Below, piece by piece: positions 55,345 through 63,503 of a stretch of DNA of 64,000 nt (position 1 is its first letter; every line of letters starts with the position of its first letter). The position numbers were made by a program, and so were the translations under genes. The notes under the pieces were generated by a model, which did no database searches, was not told the origin of the DNA, and saw only the letters and a program-made list of their open reading frames with translations. The stretch is from Pseudomonadota bacterium. GTDB taxonomy: Bacteria > Pseudomonadota > Gammaproteobacteria > Steroidobacterales > Steroidobacteraceae. Location of the stretch: positions 186,001 through 250,000 of the forward strand of contig JADJXW010000002.1 of the NCBI GenBank assembly GCA_016720075.1, given 5' to 3'.

Positions 55345-56838
55345 TCAGGCCGCGACGACCCGGTTTCGACCCGCGTCCTTGGCCTGGTACATGGCCTTGT
55401 CCGCGCGGTCGAAGGCATCGCCCGAGACATCCTCGGCGCGCAGCGCGGTGATGCCGCCCGACACGGTCACCGACACCGGCGTGCCGCGGAAGTGGAAGCC
55501 CACCTCGGCAACCTTCTCGCGGATGCGGTTCATCAGGGCCTGGGCATCCTCCAGCGTGCTGCCCGGCAGCACGAAGACGAACTCCTCGCCGCCGTAGCGC
55601 GCCACGAAGTCCGTGCTGCGCACGCTCGCGGCAAAGCACTCGGCCACGACCTGCAGCACCTTGTCGCCGGCGCGATGGCCGTAGGAATCGTTGACGCGCT
55701 TGAAATGATCGATGTCGCAGGTGGCAAGGCAGATCGGCTGGCCGAATCGGCGGAACCGGTCGAGCTCGTCTTCAAGACGCTGCTCGTACGCCAGGCGGTT
55801 GGGTATCCGGGTTAGGGCATCGAGCAGGGACAGGCGCTTTTCGTCGGCAAGGCTCGCATGCAGCTTGCGAGCCTCCTTCTCGAGCTCTTCCATTCGCCCG
55901 CGCATCTGGTCCGTGCGCTCGCGGGTCTGGCGCGACCGTTCCAGTTCGCGACCCTTGAAATCCTGCAGATGCCGGCCGATGGAATCCATGCGCGTGCGCA
56001 GATGCTTGCGCAGCGTGGCCAGGTCGTTGCCCGAATCGACGGCGCTGCCGAGCGCATGCATCTCTCCGGAAATCTGCGTGTTCAGCGTGTCGTTGCTCGC
56101 CTTGCGCTCGTCTTCTTCAAGGTCATGGCCGGCGACATAGCGCGACAGCATCTCCAGCTGGGCCACCATCTGGTCCAGCATCTGCTGCAGTTCCTCGCGC
56201 GTGCGCTCCAGCCCCTGGATGCGCTGCACGATCAGGCCACCGACGCGTTCAATAACCTGCGGCAGCTGTTCGGCCGTCAGCGAGACGCCAAGCTCCCGGT
56301 CGATCTCGGCCACTCCACCGGACAGTTTCGGCTCACGCCGCAACTCACCCAGCAGCCTGGTGAGCACCGAGCGCACGCGCTCGTCTCCCAGCACAGCCTG
56401 GCCCGGCAGCGGAGCTCTTGCGCCGGCAGCGGCAGAAGGATTCGGGGACGGATCGCTTTCAGGGGCAGCCTGCTGCGCCGTGCCTGCGGCCTCGGCCTTG
56501 TTGGCAGCCGCAGCGCCGGACTTCATGCCGGTCAGCGTGGCGGTGCCCATGTCCAGTTCGCGGATGGCGCTGGCGATGCCGTTGCCCAGCGTCTCCAGCT
56601 GCGCCGCATCCACCTCGCCCCGGACGGCGTTTCTCAGGCGCCCGAGCGCGGCATCCAGCCCGGTGGACTGCCCCTGCGCGGCCAGGCACAAGCGGCCAAC
56701 CAGCCAGCGCAGCACCTGTTCGCGCGCGCGCAGCAGCTTCTCGTCTCGTTCGAGTATCCGCAGGCTCTCCTGGTACTTCCGGAGCCTGTCATCGTTTTGA
56801 GCTGCGTTGACCAATCCCGATCCTCGCGCGCCAGCCAT
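55345..56838 (-). CDS. Soluble diguanylate cyclase (GGDEF) with coiled-coil N-terminus
   Basis: About 497 residues without membrane segments. The N-terminal 300 residues are helical and partly coiled coil (RILERDEKLLRAREQVLRWL, EELQQMLDQMVAQLEMLS, RERTDQMRGRMEELEKEARK), with an Ala/Pro-rich linker. The C-terminal 165 residues are a GGDEF domain with ARYGGEEFVFVLPG, FKRVNDSYGHRAGDKVLQ and DALTRIPNRLAYEQRL. It makes cyclic-di-GMP from two GTP. No RxxD inhibitory site is evident. The start is uncertain: GTG at 56895 and ATG at 56859 or 56838 are all possible; 56838 is closest to relatives. Confidence 0.82.
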   Translation of the reverse strand: MAGARGSGLVNAAQNDDRLRKYQESLRILERDEKLLRAREQVLRWLVGRLCLAAQGQSTGLDAALGRLRNAVRGEVDAAQLETLGNGIASAIRELDMGTATLTGMKSGAAAANKAEAAGTAQQAAPESDPSPNPSAAAGARAPLPGQAVLGDERVRSVLTRLLGELRREPKLSGGVAEIDRELGVSLTAEQLPQVIERVGGLIVQRIQGLERTREELQQMLDQMVAQLEMLSRYVAGHDLEEDERKASNDTLNTQISGEMHALGSAVDSGNDLATLRKHLRTRMDSIGRHLQDFKGRELERSRQTRERTDQMRGRMEELEKEARKLHASLADEKRLSLLDALTRIPNRLAYEQRLEDELDRFRRFGQPICLATCDIDHFKRVNDSYGHRAGDKVLQVVAECFAASVRSTDFVARYGGEEFVFVLPGSTLEDAQALMNRIREKVAEVGFHFRGTPVSVTVSGGITALRAEDVSGDAFDRADKAMYQAKDAGRNRVVAA

Positions 56839-56918
56839 CCATCCATCCCGGGACAACATGTTCCCGCAATCCGGGGTGCCGGGGATGCGCGCCACGTCCA
56901 GTCTTCACCCGGCCCGCT

Positions 56919-58703
56919 TTATGTATCGGCCGTCCGGTCGGCAAACTGCAGCTGCGCCAGGCGCGCATAAAGTGAATTGGTTCTCAAAAGATCCGCGTGG
57001 GTGCCCACAGCAGCGATCCGGCCCTGGTCCAGGACGACGATCCGGTCGGCCTTCAGCACGGTCGCCAGGCGATGGGCGATGATCAGCGTCGTGCGGGAGC
57101 TCATCAGGCCTTCCAGCGCCTGCTGCACCAGCAGTTCGCTTTCCGCATCCAGGCTGCTGGTGGCCTCGTCCAGCAGCAGCACGGGCGGATCCTTCAGGAT
57201 GGCCCTGGCAATGGCGATGCGCTGGCGCTGCCCGCCCGAAAGCCGCGTGCCGCGCTCTCCCAGGAAGCTGTCGTAGCCCTGCGGCAGGCGGCGAATGAAC
57301 TCATCGGCCGCAGCCGCCACGGCGGCCGCCTCGATCTGGACATCGGTGGCCTCGGGGCGTCCGTAGCGGATGTTCTCGCGCGCGCTCGCCCCGAACAGCA
57401 CGGTGTCCTGGGGCACCATGCCGATCTGGCGGCGCAGCTGCACCGGATCGACGTGGCTGATATCGATGCGATCTAGCAGGACGCGGCCACGGGACGGATC
57501 GTAGAAGCGCAGGAGCAGCTGGAACGTCGTGCTCTTGCCGGCGCCCGACGGCCCGACGAAAGCCACTGTCTCGCCGGGTTCGATCGTCAGGTCGAACCCC
57601 TCCAGCGCCGCGGCATCGGGGCGTGAGGGGTAGTTGAAGCCCACGTTCTCGAACCTGAGTGCGCCGCGCGCTCGCGCGGGCAGTGGCTGCGGATGGGCCG
57701 GCGCGGCGATGGCAGGCTCCGCCTGCAGCAGCTCCACCAGACGTTCCATGGCCCCTGCCGCACGCTGCACCTCGCCCCACTGCTCGATCAGCGCGGCAGC
57801 CGAACCCGACACGATCACCGCGTACACCAGGAACTGCAGCAGCTGCCCCCCGGTCATCTGCCCCTGCAGCATGGCGCGCGCGCCGAGCCAGAGCACGAAG
57901 GTGATGGCGCCCATCACCAGCATGGAACCCAGGGCAGTCAGCAGCGCCCGCACGCGGTTGCGGCGGATGGCCGTGAAGAACCCCGCCTCCACCGCCTCGC
58001 CATAACGCCGGCTCTGCAGCGCCTCGAGCGTGAAGGCCTGGATGGTCTGCATGGCGTTGAGCGTTTCACCGGCAAGTCCGCTGGAATCGGCCACGCGGTC
58101 CTGCGCATCGCGCGACAGGCGCCGCACCTTGCGGCCCACGGTGAACAGCGGCAAGAGCACCAGCGGAATCAGCACCACCATGATGCCCATCAAGCGCCCA
58201 CTGGTGGCGCCCATCAGGATCAGCGCGCCCAGCATGTTCAGCGCCGAGCGCAGCGTGATGGAGATGCCCACGCCCGACATGGACTGCACCAGCGTCGTGT
58301 CGGTGGTGAGGCGCGACAGCACCTCGCCCGTGCGCGTCACCTCGAAGAAGCCCAGGTCCATCTTCACCACGCGCGCATAGACAGCCTTGCGGATGTCGGC
58401 CACAACGCGCTCGCCCAGCCAGGTCACCAGGTAGAAGCGCAGCGCCGCGAACACGCCCAGCGCCACGGCCACGCCCAGGAACAGCAGGAAATACCGGTTC
58501 ACGGTGCGCGAATCGCCGGGAACCAGGCCCACGTCGATGAGGGCCCGGCCGGCCAGCGGCAGCGCCATCAGCGCCGCCGAGGCCACGACCAGCGCCAGGA
58601 TCGCGCCGGCAAAGACCAGCCGATAGGGACGCAGGAACGGCCACAGCGCGGCCAGGGGCCGGATCGAGCGGCCCTTGGGGCGCGCGGAAGGGGCTTCGCT
58701 CAT
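56919..58703 (-). CDS. ABC exporter, MsbA-like half-transporter
   Basis: A 594-residue protein: six membrane helices in residues 20-300 (LVFAGAILALVVASAALMAL, YFLLFLGVAVALGVFAAL) and a C-terminal ATPase with VGPSGAGKSTTFQLLLRFYDP, signature RLSGGQRQRIAIARAI, VLLLDEATSSLD and IIAHRLATVL. It is of the MsbA/lipid-A and multidrug exporter type. The start overlaps the sthA stop by one base (TGATG). It is a different paralogue from the exporter at 49690. Confidence 0.88.
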   Translation of the reverse strand: MSEAPSARPKGRSIRPLAALWPFLRPYRLVFAGAILALVVASAALMALPLAGRALIDVGLVPGDSRTVNRYFLLFLGVAVALGVFAALRFYLVTWLGERVVADIRKAVYARVVKMDLGFFEVTRTGEVLSRLTTDTTLVQSMSGVGISITLRSALNMLGALILMGATSGRLMGIMVVLIPLVLLPLFTVGRKVRRLSRDAQDRVADSSGLAGETLNAMQTIQAFTLEALQSRRYGEAVEAGFFTAIRRNRVRALLTALGSMLVMGAITFVLWLGARAMLQGQMTGGQLLQFLVYAVIVSGSAAALIEQWGEVQRAAGAMERLVELLQAEPAIAAPAHPQPLPARARGALRFENVGFNYPSRPDAAALEGFDLTIEPGETVAFVGPSGAGKSTTFQLLLRFYDPSRGRVLLDRIDISHVDPVQLRRQIGMVPQDTVLFGASARENIRYGRPEATDVQIEAAAVAAAADEFIRRLPQGYDSFLGERGTRLSGGQRQRIAIARAILKDPPVLLLDEATSSLDAESELLVQQALEGLMSSRTTLIIAHRLATVLKADRIVVLDQGRIAAVGTHADLLRTNSLYARLAQLQFADRTADT

Positions 58704-60091
58704 CAGGCCAGGCGGTTCAGGCCGTTGTAGGCCGCGATCCGGTAGGCCTCTGCCATCGTCGGGTAGTTGAAGGTGGTGCTGATGAAGTAGCGCAGGTTGT
58801 TGATGTCGCCGCTGGCCATGACTGTCTGTCCGATGTGCACGATCTCCGACGCATTGTCGCCGAAGCAGTGTACGCCAAGAATCTCCAGCGTCTTGGTGTG
58901 AAACAGCAGCTTGAGCATGCCCACGCGCTGGCCGGTCATCTGCGCCCGGGCCAGGCTCTTGAAATGCACGTGGCCGATTTCATACGGCACGCCGGCCTCC
59001 TGCAGCTCGCGCTCGGTGCGCCCGACAGAGGATATCTCCGGAATGGTGTAGATGCCGCTGGGAATGAGGTCGGACCGCCGCGGCGGCGCGGCGGCATCGA
59101 CGATGTATTGCCCGACGTAACTGCCCTGCTGGTAGGCGGCGCTGGCCAGCGCCGGCGGTCCGATCACATCGCCGGCAGCGAAGATGTGCGGCACCGCCGT
59201 CTGGTAGTGCTCGTTCACGGCAATCTGCCCGCGCTGTTTGGTCTTCAGCCCCACCGCCTCCAGGTTCATGTCGTCGGTGTTGCCGGTGCGGCCGTTGGCC
59301 CACAGCAGCACGTCGGTCTTGATCGAGCGGCCCGACTTCAGGTGCATCACCACATCGTCGCTGCGCGCTTCCAGGCGCTCGAACTGCTCGTTGTGGCGGA
59401 TGATGCAGCCCTGGTCGCGCAGGTGGTAGGAAAGCGCCTCGGCGATCTCCTCGTCCATGAACGACAGCAGCCGCTCCTGCGTGTTGATCAGCGTGACCTT
59501 CAGGCCCATGTTCAGGAAAATCGAGGCGTACTCGCAGCCGATGACGCCGGCGCCATAGATGGCCACGCTGAACGGGGTCTGCCCGTAGCGCAGCACCGAA
59601 TCGCTATCGAGCACGCGCGGATGCGAAAAATCCAGGCCCGGCGGATGGTAGGGCCGGGAACCGGTTGCAATAACGAACCTTTCGGCGCGCACGCGGTACG
59701 GATCGCCGCTGCGCGGCGTGATCTCCAGCGTGTGCGGATCCACGAAGCGCGCGGTGCCTTCCAGCACCGGCACGCGGTTGCGGTCATAGAAGCGCCGGCG
59801 CATGTGCACCTGGGCCTCGATGACGGTGCCCGCGGTGGACAGCAGCTGCGGCAGCGTGGCCGTGAGGCTGGCCGACATCTTGCGCAGCAGCGGATTGGCG
59901 CGCAGGTCGGAAAGCGTCTTCACGGCGTGGCGCAGCGCCTTGCTGGGTATGGTCCCCCAGTGCGTGCAGCCGCCGCCCACTTCCGTATAGCGCTCCACCA
60001 CCGCCACCTTGCGGTGGTTCTTGGAAAGCATCATGGCCGCGCCCTCGCCGGCGGGGCCCGTGCCAATCACGACAACGTCAAAATTTTCCAT
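58703..60091 (-). CDS. sthA: Si-specific NAD(P)+ transhydrogenase
   Basis: A 462-residue soluble flavoprotein that moves hydride between NADPH and NAD+. FAD motif VVVIGTGPAGEGAAMMLSK, GGGCTHWGTIPSKALRHAV (the disulfide of lipoamide dehydrogenase is replaced, typical for SthA), NAD loop VAIYGAGVIGCEYASIF, and C-terminal SEIVHIGQTVMASG. The ATG at 60091 is preferred to a TTG three codons upstream because MENFDVVVIG is the usual start. Confidence 0.93.
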   Translation of the reverse strand: MENFDVVVIGTGPAGEGAAMMLSKNHRKVAVVERYTEVGGGCTHWGTIPSKALRHAVKTLSDLRANPLLRKMSASLTATLPQLLSTAGTVIEAQVHMRRRFYDRNRVPVLEGTARFVDPHTLEITPRSGDPYRVRAERFVIATGSRPYHPPGLDFSHPRVLDSDSVLRYGQTPFSVAIYGAGVIGCEYASIFLNMGLKVTLINTQERLLSFMDEEIAEALSYHLRDQGCIIRHNEQFERLEARSDDVVMHLKSGRSIKTDVLLWANGRTGNTDDMNLEAVGLKTKQRGQIAVNEHYQTAVPHIFAAGDVIGPPALASAAYQQGSYVGQYIVDAAAPPRRSDLIPSGIYTIPEISSVGRTERELQEAGVPYEIGHVHFKSLARAQMTGQRVGMLKLLFHTKTLEILGVHCFGDNASEIVHIGQTVMASGDINNLRYFISTTFNYPTMAEAYRIAAYNGLNRLA

Positions 60092-60157
60092 GGCGGTCAA
60101 TGCTAGCGGCAGTGCGGCTGCAAAGTGCAGCCTTGCGCGCGCGTTTGCGACGTGGGT

Positions 60158-60691
60158 TCAGTCGTCGCCGGCCGGCTGCCCCGGGAACAGCACGTCCTGG
60201 AAGCCGAAACGGCTCATGTCGCGGATTCGCATCGGGTAGAGGATGCCGTCCAGGTGATCCACCTCATGCTGCACCACCCGGGCATGGAACCCATCCACGG
60301 TGCGGTCAATGGGAGCGCCCTGCGGATCGAATCCCTGGTACCTGAGCCGCAGGTGGCGCGGCACCAGCCCCCTGAGGCCGGGAACGGAAAGACAGCCTTC
60401 CCATACCTCTTCCTGCTCCTCGCCCAGCGGTGTCAGCACCGGATTGACGAGTATCGTGCGCGGCACGGCCGGCGCATCCGGATAGCGCTCGCTCTGCTCG
60501 AAGCCGAACACCACCACGCGCAGCGATTCGCCGATCTGTGGCGCGGCAAGACCGACGCCTCCAGCCGAATGCATGGTGTCGAACATGTCGGCCAGCAGTT
60601 CCTGCAGTTCCGGCGTGCCAAACGACTTCACTTCGGCCGCGCGCTGCAACAGCAGCGGGTCGCCCATCCTCAGGATATTTCTGACCGTCAT
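60158..60691 (-). CDS. def: Peptide deformylase
   Basis: A 177-residue metalloenzyme that removes the formyl group from new proteins. All three motifs are present: GVGLAAPQIG, EGCLSVPG with the metal Cys, and QHEVDHLDG with the two metal His. It stands alone rather than in the common fmt-def pair, which suggests a second, accessory-type deformylase, but this is not certain. Confidence 0.95.
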   Translation of the reverse strand: MTVRNILRMGDPLLLQRAAEVKSFGTPELQELLADMFDTMHSAGGVGLAAPQIGESLRVVVFGFEQSERYPDAPAVPRTILVNPVLTPLGEEQEEVWEGCLSVPGLRGLVPRHLRLRYQGFDPQGAPIDRTVDGFHARVVQHEVDHLDGILYPMRIRDMSRFGFQDVLFPGQPAGDD

Positions 60692-60715
60692 GTTCCGCGC
60701 TGCTCTTAGGAGATC

Positions 60716-60748
60716 CGCAAAAAAGCAAAGGCCCGGCGAACCGGGCCT
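60716..60748 (-). terminator. Rho-independent terminator of the RNA-binding protein gene
   Basis: An eight-base perfect stem (AGGCCCGG / CCGGGCCT at 60729-60748) with a four-base loop. On the minus strand it is followed by TTTGCTTTTTT. It lies 26 bases after the stop of the glycine-rich RNA-binding protein and before def. Confidence 0.88.
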
Positions 60749-60774
60749 CTGCGTGCGTTCGATGTGAACGGCGC

Positions 60775-61122
60775 TTACCAGCGACCGCCACCACCACCAC
60801 CGCCACCGCCACCGCCACCGCCGCGGCCATAGCCGCCGCCACCGCCGCCCGGACGGCCACCGCCACCGCCACCGGTACGCGGCTTGTCCTGCGCTTCATT
60901 GACGCGCAGTGGGCGACCGCCCATCGAATAACCATTCAGCGCCTGGATGGCGCGCGCAGCATCTGCCTGCGGCATTTCCACGAAGCCGAAGCCACGCGGG
61001 CGACCCGTTTCCCGATCGGTCGGCAGGGCAACGGATTCAACCGTACCGTGCTGCGAGAACAGCGAACGCACCGCAGCCTCGTCCGCCGAGAACGGGAGGT
61101 TGCCAACGTAAATCTTCGCCAT
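60775..61122 (-). CDS. Glycine-rich RNA-binding protein (RRM)
   Basis: A 115-residue protein: one RRM domain (residues 2-78) with RNP-2 KIYVGNLPFS and RNP-1 RPRGFGFVEM, then a C-terminal tail almost wholly of glycine with a few Arg and Tyr (GGGGGGYGRGGG). Such proteins are cold- or stress-induced RNA chaperones in bacteria. The gene has its own terminator, and GGAGA before the ATG decides the start at 61122. The tail DNA is a GGN repeat and the exact glycine count may be unreliable. Confidence 0.9.
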   Translation of the reverse strand: MAKIYVGNLPFSADEAAVRSLFSQHGTVESVALPTDRETGRPRGFGFVEMPQADAARAIQALNGYSMGGRPLRVNEAQDKPRTGGGGGGRPGGGGGGYGRGGGGGGGGGGGGGRW

Positions 61123-61380
61123 GAGTACAGATCTCCAATCATCGAAAGAACACATCAACTGGTTTGATCGGAGACCCTTCCACTAGAGCAAGCGCGCTGG
61201 AATGCACGTCAGACAGAAGCCGGAGACCTACGATCGGCCAATATTCTAACCACGGCAACAGCGTGGAAAGAAGCCCTTTCTATGCATGTCAACCCCTGCC
61301 GGTGCATGCAAACGCATAACAAACTGCCACGGCAGCGTGTTGTTGAGCAATCAAGTCACGGGATCTGCTTGCCTGCCGAA
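61123..61380. other. Intergenic region upstream of the RNA-binding protein gene
   Basis: 258 bases between the decarboxylase stop and the RNA-binding protein start. It should hold the promoter and a long leader of the latter (cold-inducible genes often have one), but no convincing -35/-10 pair was found. GCATG/CATGC repeats occur around 61284-61310. No open reading frame or RNA gene is seen. Confidence 0.35.
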
Positions 61381-62403
61381 CTACTGCGCAAGCGGCGCGA
61401 TGTGGAACAGCTTTTCCGCGTTGCCGTGATAAAGCTTGTGCCGCTGTTCGTCCGTTACCTCGACGCCATCCATGAAAGCCACCGCCGACGCGCTCGGCTG
61501 GTAGGGGTAATCGATGGCCCACAGCACGTTGTCGATACCGAGCTGGCGAATGGAGAACTCGAGCGCCAGCGGTGATTCCTGCCCGCTGGTGGTAATGGCG
61601 AAATTGCGCCGCAGGTATTCGCTGGGCTTCAACTGCAGCCGCGGCGCGCCCGCGCGCTGCGCGCGTTCGCTCATGAAGTCGAGCCGCCATGACCAGAAGT
61701 GCACCGCCTCGCCCATGTGTCCCAGGCAGATCTTCAGGCGCGGAAAGCGATCGAATACACCCGAAAGGATCAGCCGCACCGCGTGCGTGGAGACCTCGAC
61801 GCCGTAGGCCCACAGCGCGGCGAACATGCCGTAGTCGCGCATTGGTCCCGCGAGCAGCTCCGAGGGACCACGCGGATGGATGTAGATGCAGCGGTCCAGC
61901 GCCTCGGCGGCCTCGAGCACGGGCCAGTACTTCGGGTCGTCCAGGTATTCGTTGTTGGTGTGGGAATTGACGATGAAGCCGTTGAGTCCCAGCTCGCGCA
62001 CCGCGCGCTCCATCTCGCGCACCGCGCGCTGCGGGGAATGAGGGGCGAAGCTTGCCAGTCCCGCAAAGCGCCGTGGATGGCGGGCGATGACTTCGGCGAG
62101 CCTGTCGTTGGCGACGCGGGCCAGTTCGGTTGCAGTGTCGGCATCGAACATCTGCACGCCGGGTGCGGTCAGCGAGAGCACCTGCATGTCGACACCGTTG
62201 GCATCCATGTCGCGCAGGCGCTCGTCTTCTATATCGAGCAGCGGCGCGAGGAATTGCGCCTGGTAACCGGCGCCGTCGCCGTAGATGTTCCGCACCAGCA
62301 TCATGTCGATGTTCTGCGCGCCGGTGCGGCTCTCGCACAGCTTGCGCAGCGCGTGCGCGATCTCGGGAATGGAAAACGCTTCTTCGGTCGCGATGCGACG
62401 CAT
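61381..62403 (-). CDS. Amidohydrolase-family decarboxylase, LigW/gamma-resorcylate-decarboxylase-like
   Basis: A 340-residue metal-dependent TIM-barrel enzyme. The N-terminal MRRIATEEAF replaces the usual HxH metal pair with Glu, as in 5-carboxyvanillate and 2,6-dihydroxybenzoate decarboxylases. Further ligands fit CIYIHPRG, CLGHMGEA, and the Asp in LWAIDYPYQPSASAV. NGFIVNSHTNNEYLDD also matches LigW. It probably removes a carboxyl from a hydroxylated aromatic acid, cofactor-free except for a divalent metal. It lies one base after the esterase gene. Confidence 0.85.
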   Translation of the reverse strand: MRRIATEEAFSIPEIAHALRKLCESRTGAQNIDMMLVRNIYGDGAGYQAQFLAPLLDIEDERLRDMDANGVDMQVLSLTAPGVQMFDADTATELARVANDRLAEVIARHPRRFAGLASFAPHSPQRAVREMERAVRELGLNGFIVNSHTNNEYLDDPKYWPVLEAAEALDRCIYIHPRGPSELLAGPMRDYGMFAALWAYGVEVSTHAVRLILSGVFDRFPRLKICLGHMGEAVHFWSWRLDFMSERAQRAGAPRLQLKPSEYLRRNFAITTSGQESPLALEFSIRQLGIDNVLWAIDYPYQPSASAVAFMDGVEVTDEQRHKLYHGNAEKLFHIAPLAQ

Positions 62404-62404
62404 G

Positions 62405-63109
62405 CTATTGCCCCGTGGGTGGATCCAGCGCGAGGTGATACTTCAGCCAGGCGGCGATATCGAATATTTCCGGCCGGCACAGGTTGTGCCCCATGGAATA
62501 GGCACGCCATTCAACGGGCAGGCCAGCGGCGAGCAGCGCGTCGCGCGACAATTCGCCGAACGCCGGCAGCACGACCACATCCTCACGACCATGGCACATC
62601 AGGATGGGCGTTGCGCGATTCGCGCCGACGGCCTCGGCCGCCAGCCGGTCGCGCAGCGGCAGGTAGCAGGACAGCGCGATGATGCCCGCGAGCCGCTCCG
62701 CATGCCGCAGGCCAACATGCAGCGCGGTGGCACCGCCCTGCGAGAACCCGGCCAGCACGATGCGCCGCGCCTCGATGCCCTGCGCGCGCTCGACCGCGAT
62801 GTAGGACTCGATGCGCTCGCGCGTTGTCTGCAGGCCCGCCTCGTCGTCACGGCCTTCGGGAGTGAGGTCGCGAATGTCGTACCAGGCGCGCATCGCGTAG
62901 CCGGCATTGACGGTAACCGGCCGGACATCGGCATGGGGAAATACGAACCGCACGCGCGCGTTGCCGGGCAGGTTCAGTTCGGGCACCAGCGGCACGAAAT
63001 CGAATCCGTCGGCGCCCAGGCCGTGCATCCAGATCACCGCCGCGTCGGCGGGACCGGCAGCCGGCGACATCACCACCGCGTCTTCGCGTTCGGTCGTGGT
63101 CGTGCGCAA
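62405..63109 (-). CDS. Alpha/beta hydrolase, carboxylesterase/phospholipase type
   Basis: A 234-residue esterase of the EstB/YpfH group: oxyanion-strand AAVIWMHGLGADGFDFVP, nucleophile VLAGFSQGGATALH, Asp in CHGREDVVV and His in YSMGHNLCRPEI. It hydrolyses short carboxylic esters or lysophospholipids. The TTG at 63109 is chosen because relatives have about 30 residues before HGLG; an internal ATG at 63070 is the alternative. It is probably co-transcribed with the decarboxylase, which would suit an aromatic-ester route. Confidence 0.85.
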   Translation of the reverse strand: MRTTTTEREDAVVMSPAAGPADAAVIWMHGLGADGFDFVPLVPELNLPGNARVRFVFPHADVRPVTVNAGYAMRAWYDIRDLTPEGRDDEAGLQTTRERIESYIAVERAQGIEARRIVLAGFSQGGATALHVGLRHAERLAGIIALSCYLPLRDRLAAEAVGANRATPILMCHGREDVVVLPAFGELSRDALLAAGLPVEWRAYSMGHNLCRPEIFDIAAWLKYHLALDPPTGQ

Positions 63110-63113
63110 GGCT

Positions 63114-63503
63114 TCAGCCCCGCGCGGGCGATTTCAGCGCCTGCTCGACCAGGAACAGGTCGGTGAGCAGCGCGCGCACATGGACCGAGGCATTGAAGTT
63201 GTCGACCAGCAGCGAGGCGATGCGCTCGCGACCCAGCACCAGGCCGATGGCGCCGCGCGCCACCAGCACGTCGCGCTCGACGGCGTCGGTGAAATCGCGG
63301 GTTCCGGTGGGGACCGGCGCATCAGCAAAGGCCGCGCGCAGCGAACCCTGCATGCCCGTCAGAGCTTCGTGCATGCGCGCCAGCGTGTCGCGCAGCTCGG
63401 TGCCGGCATCGTCCTGCCTGCCCTGCGCGGCATAGGCGAGCAGATATTCGTAGCCACGCTCGATGACGTCGATGCGCTGCCCGAGCAGCAGGGCTTCACT
63501 CAC
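63114..63503 (-). CDS. Uncharacterised helical protein next to a cytochrome b
   Basis: A 129-residue soluble protein, helical throughout, no Cys, no signal peptide. Segments: QRIDVIERGYEYLLAYAAQG, LARMHEALTGMQGSLRAAF, and VRALLTDLFLVEQALKS. No family is recognised. It starts 8 bases inside the cytochrome b gene and ends 4 bases before the esterase, so it is translated with both. A role connected with the cytochrome b complex is possible but unsupported. Confidence 0.6.
   Translation of the reverse strand: MSEALLLGQRIDVIERGYEYLLAYAAQGRQDDAGTELRDTLARMHEALTGMQGSLRAAFADAPVPTGTRDFTDAVERDVLVARGAIGLVLGRERIASLLVDNFNASVHVRALLTDLFLVEQALKSPARG

Noticed and set aside
60780..60880. GGN-type repeat considered as a tandem repeat element
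   Set aside because: It encodes the glycine tail of the RNA-binding protein in frame.
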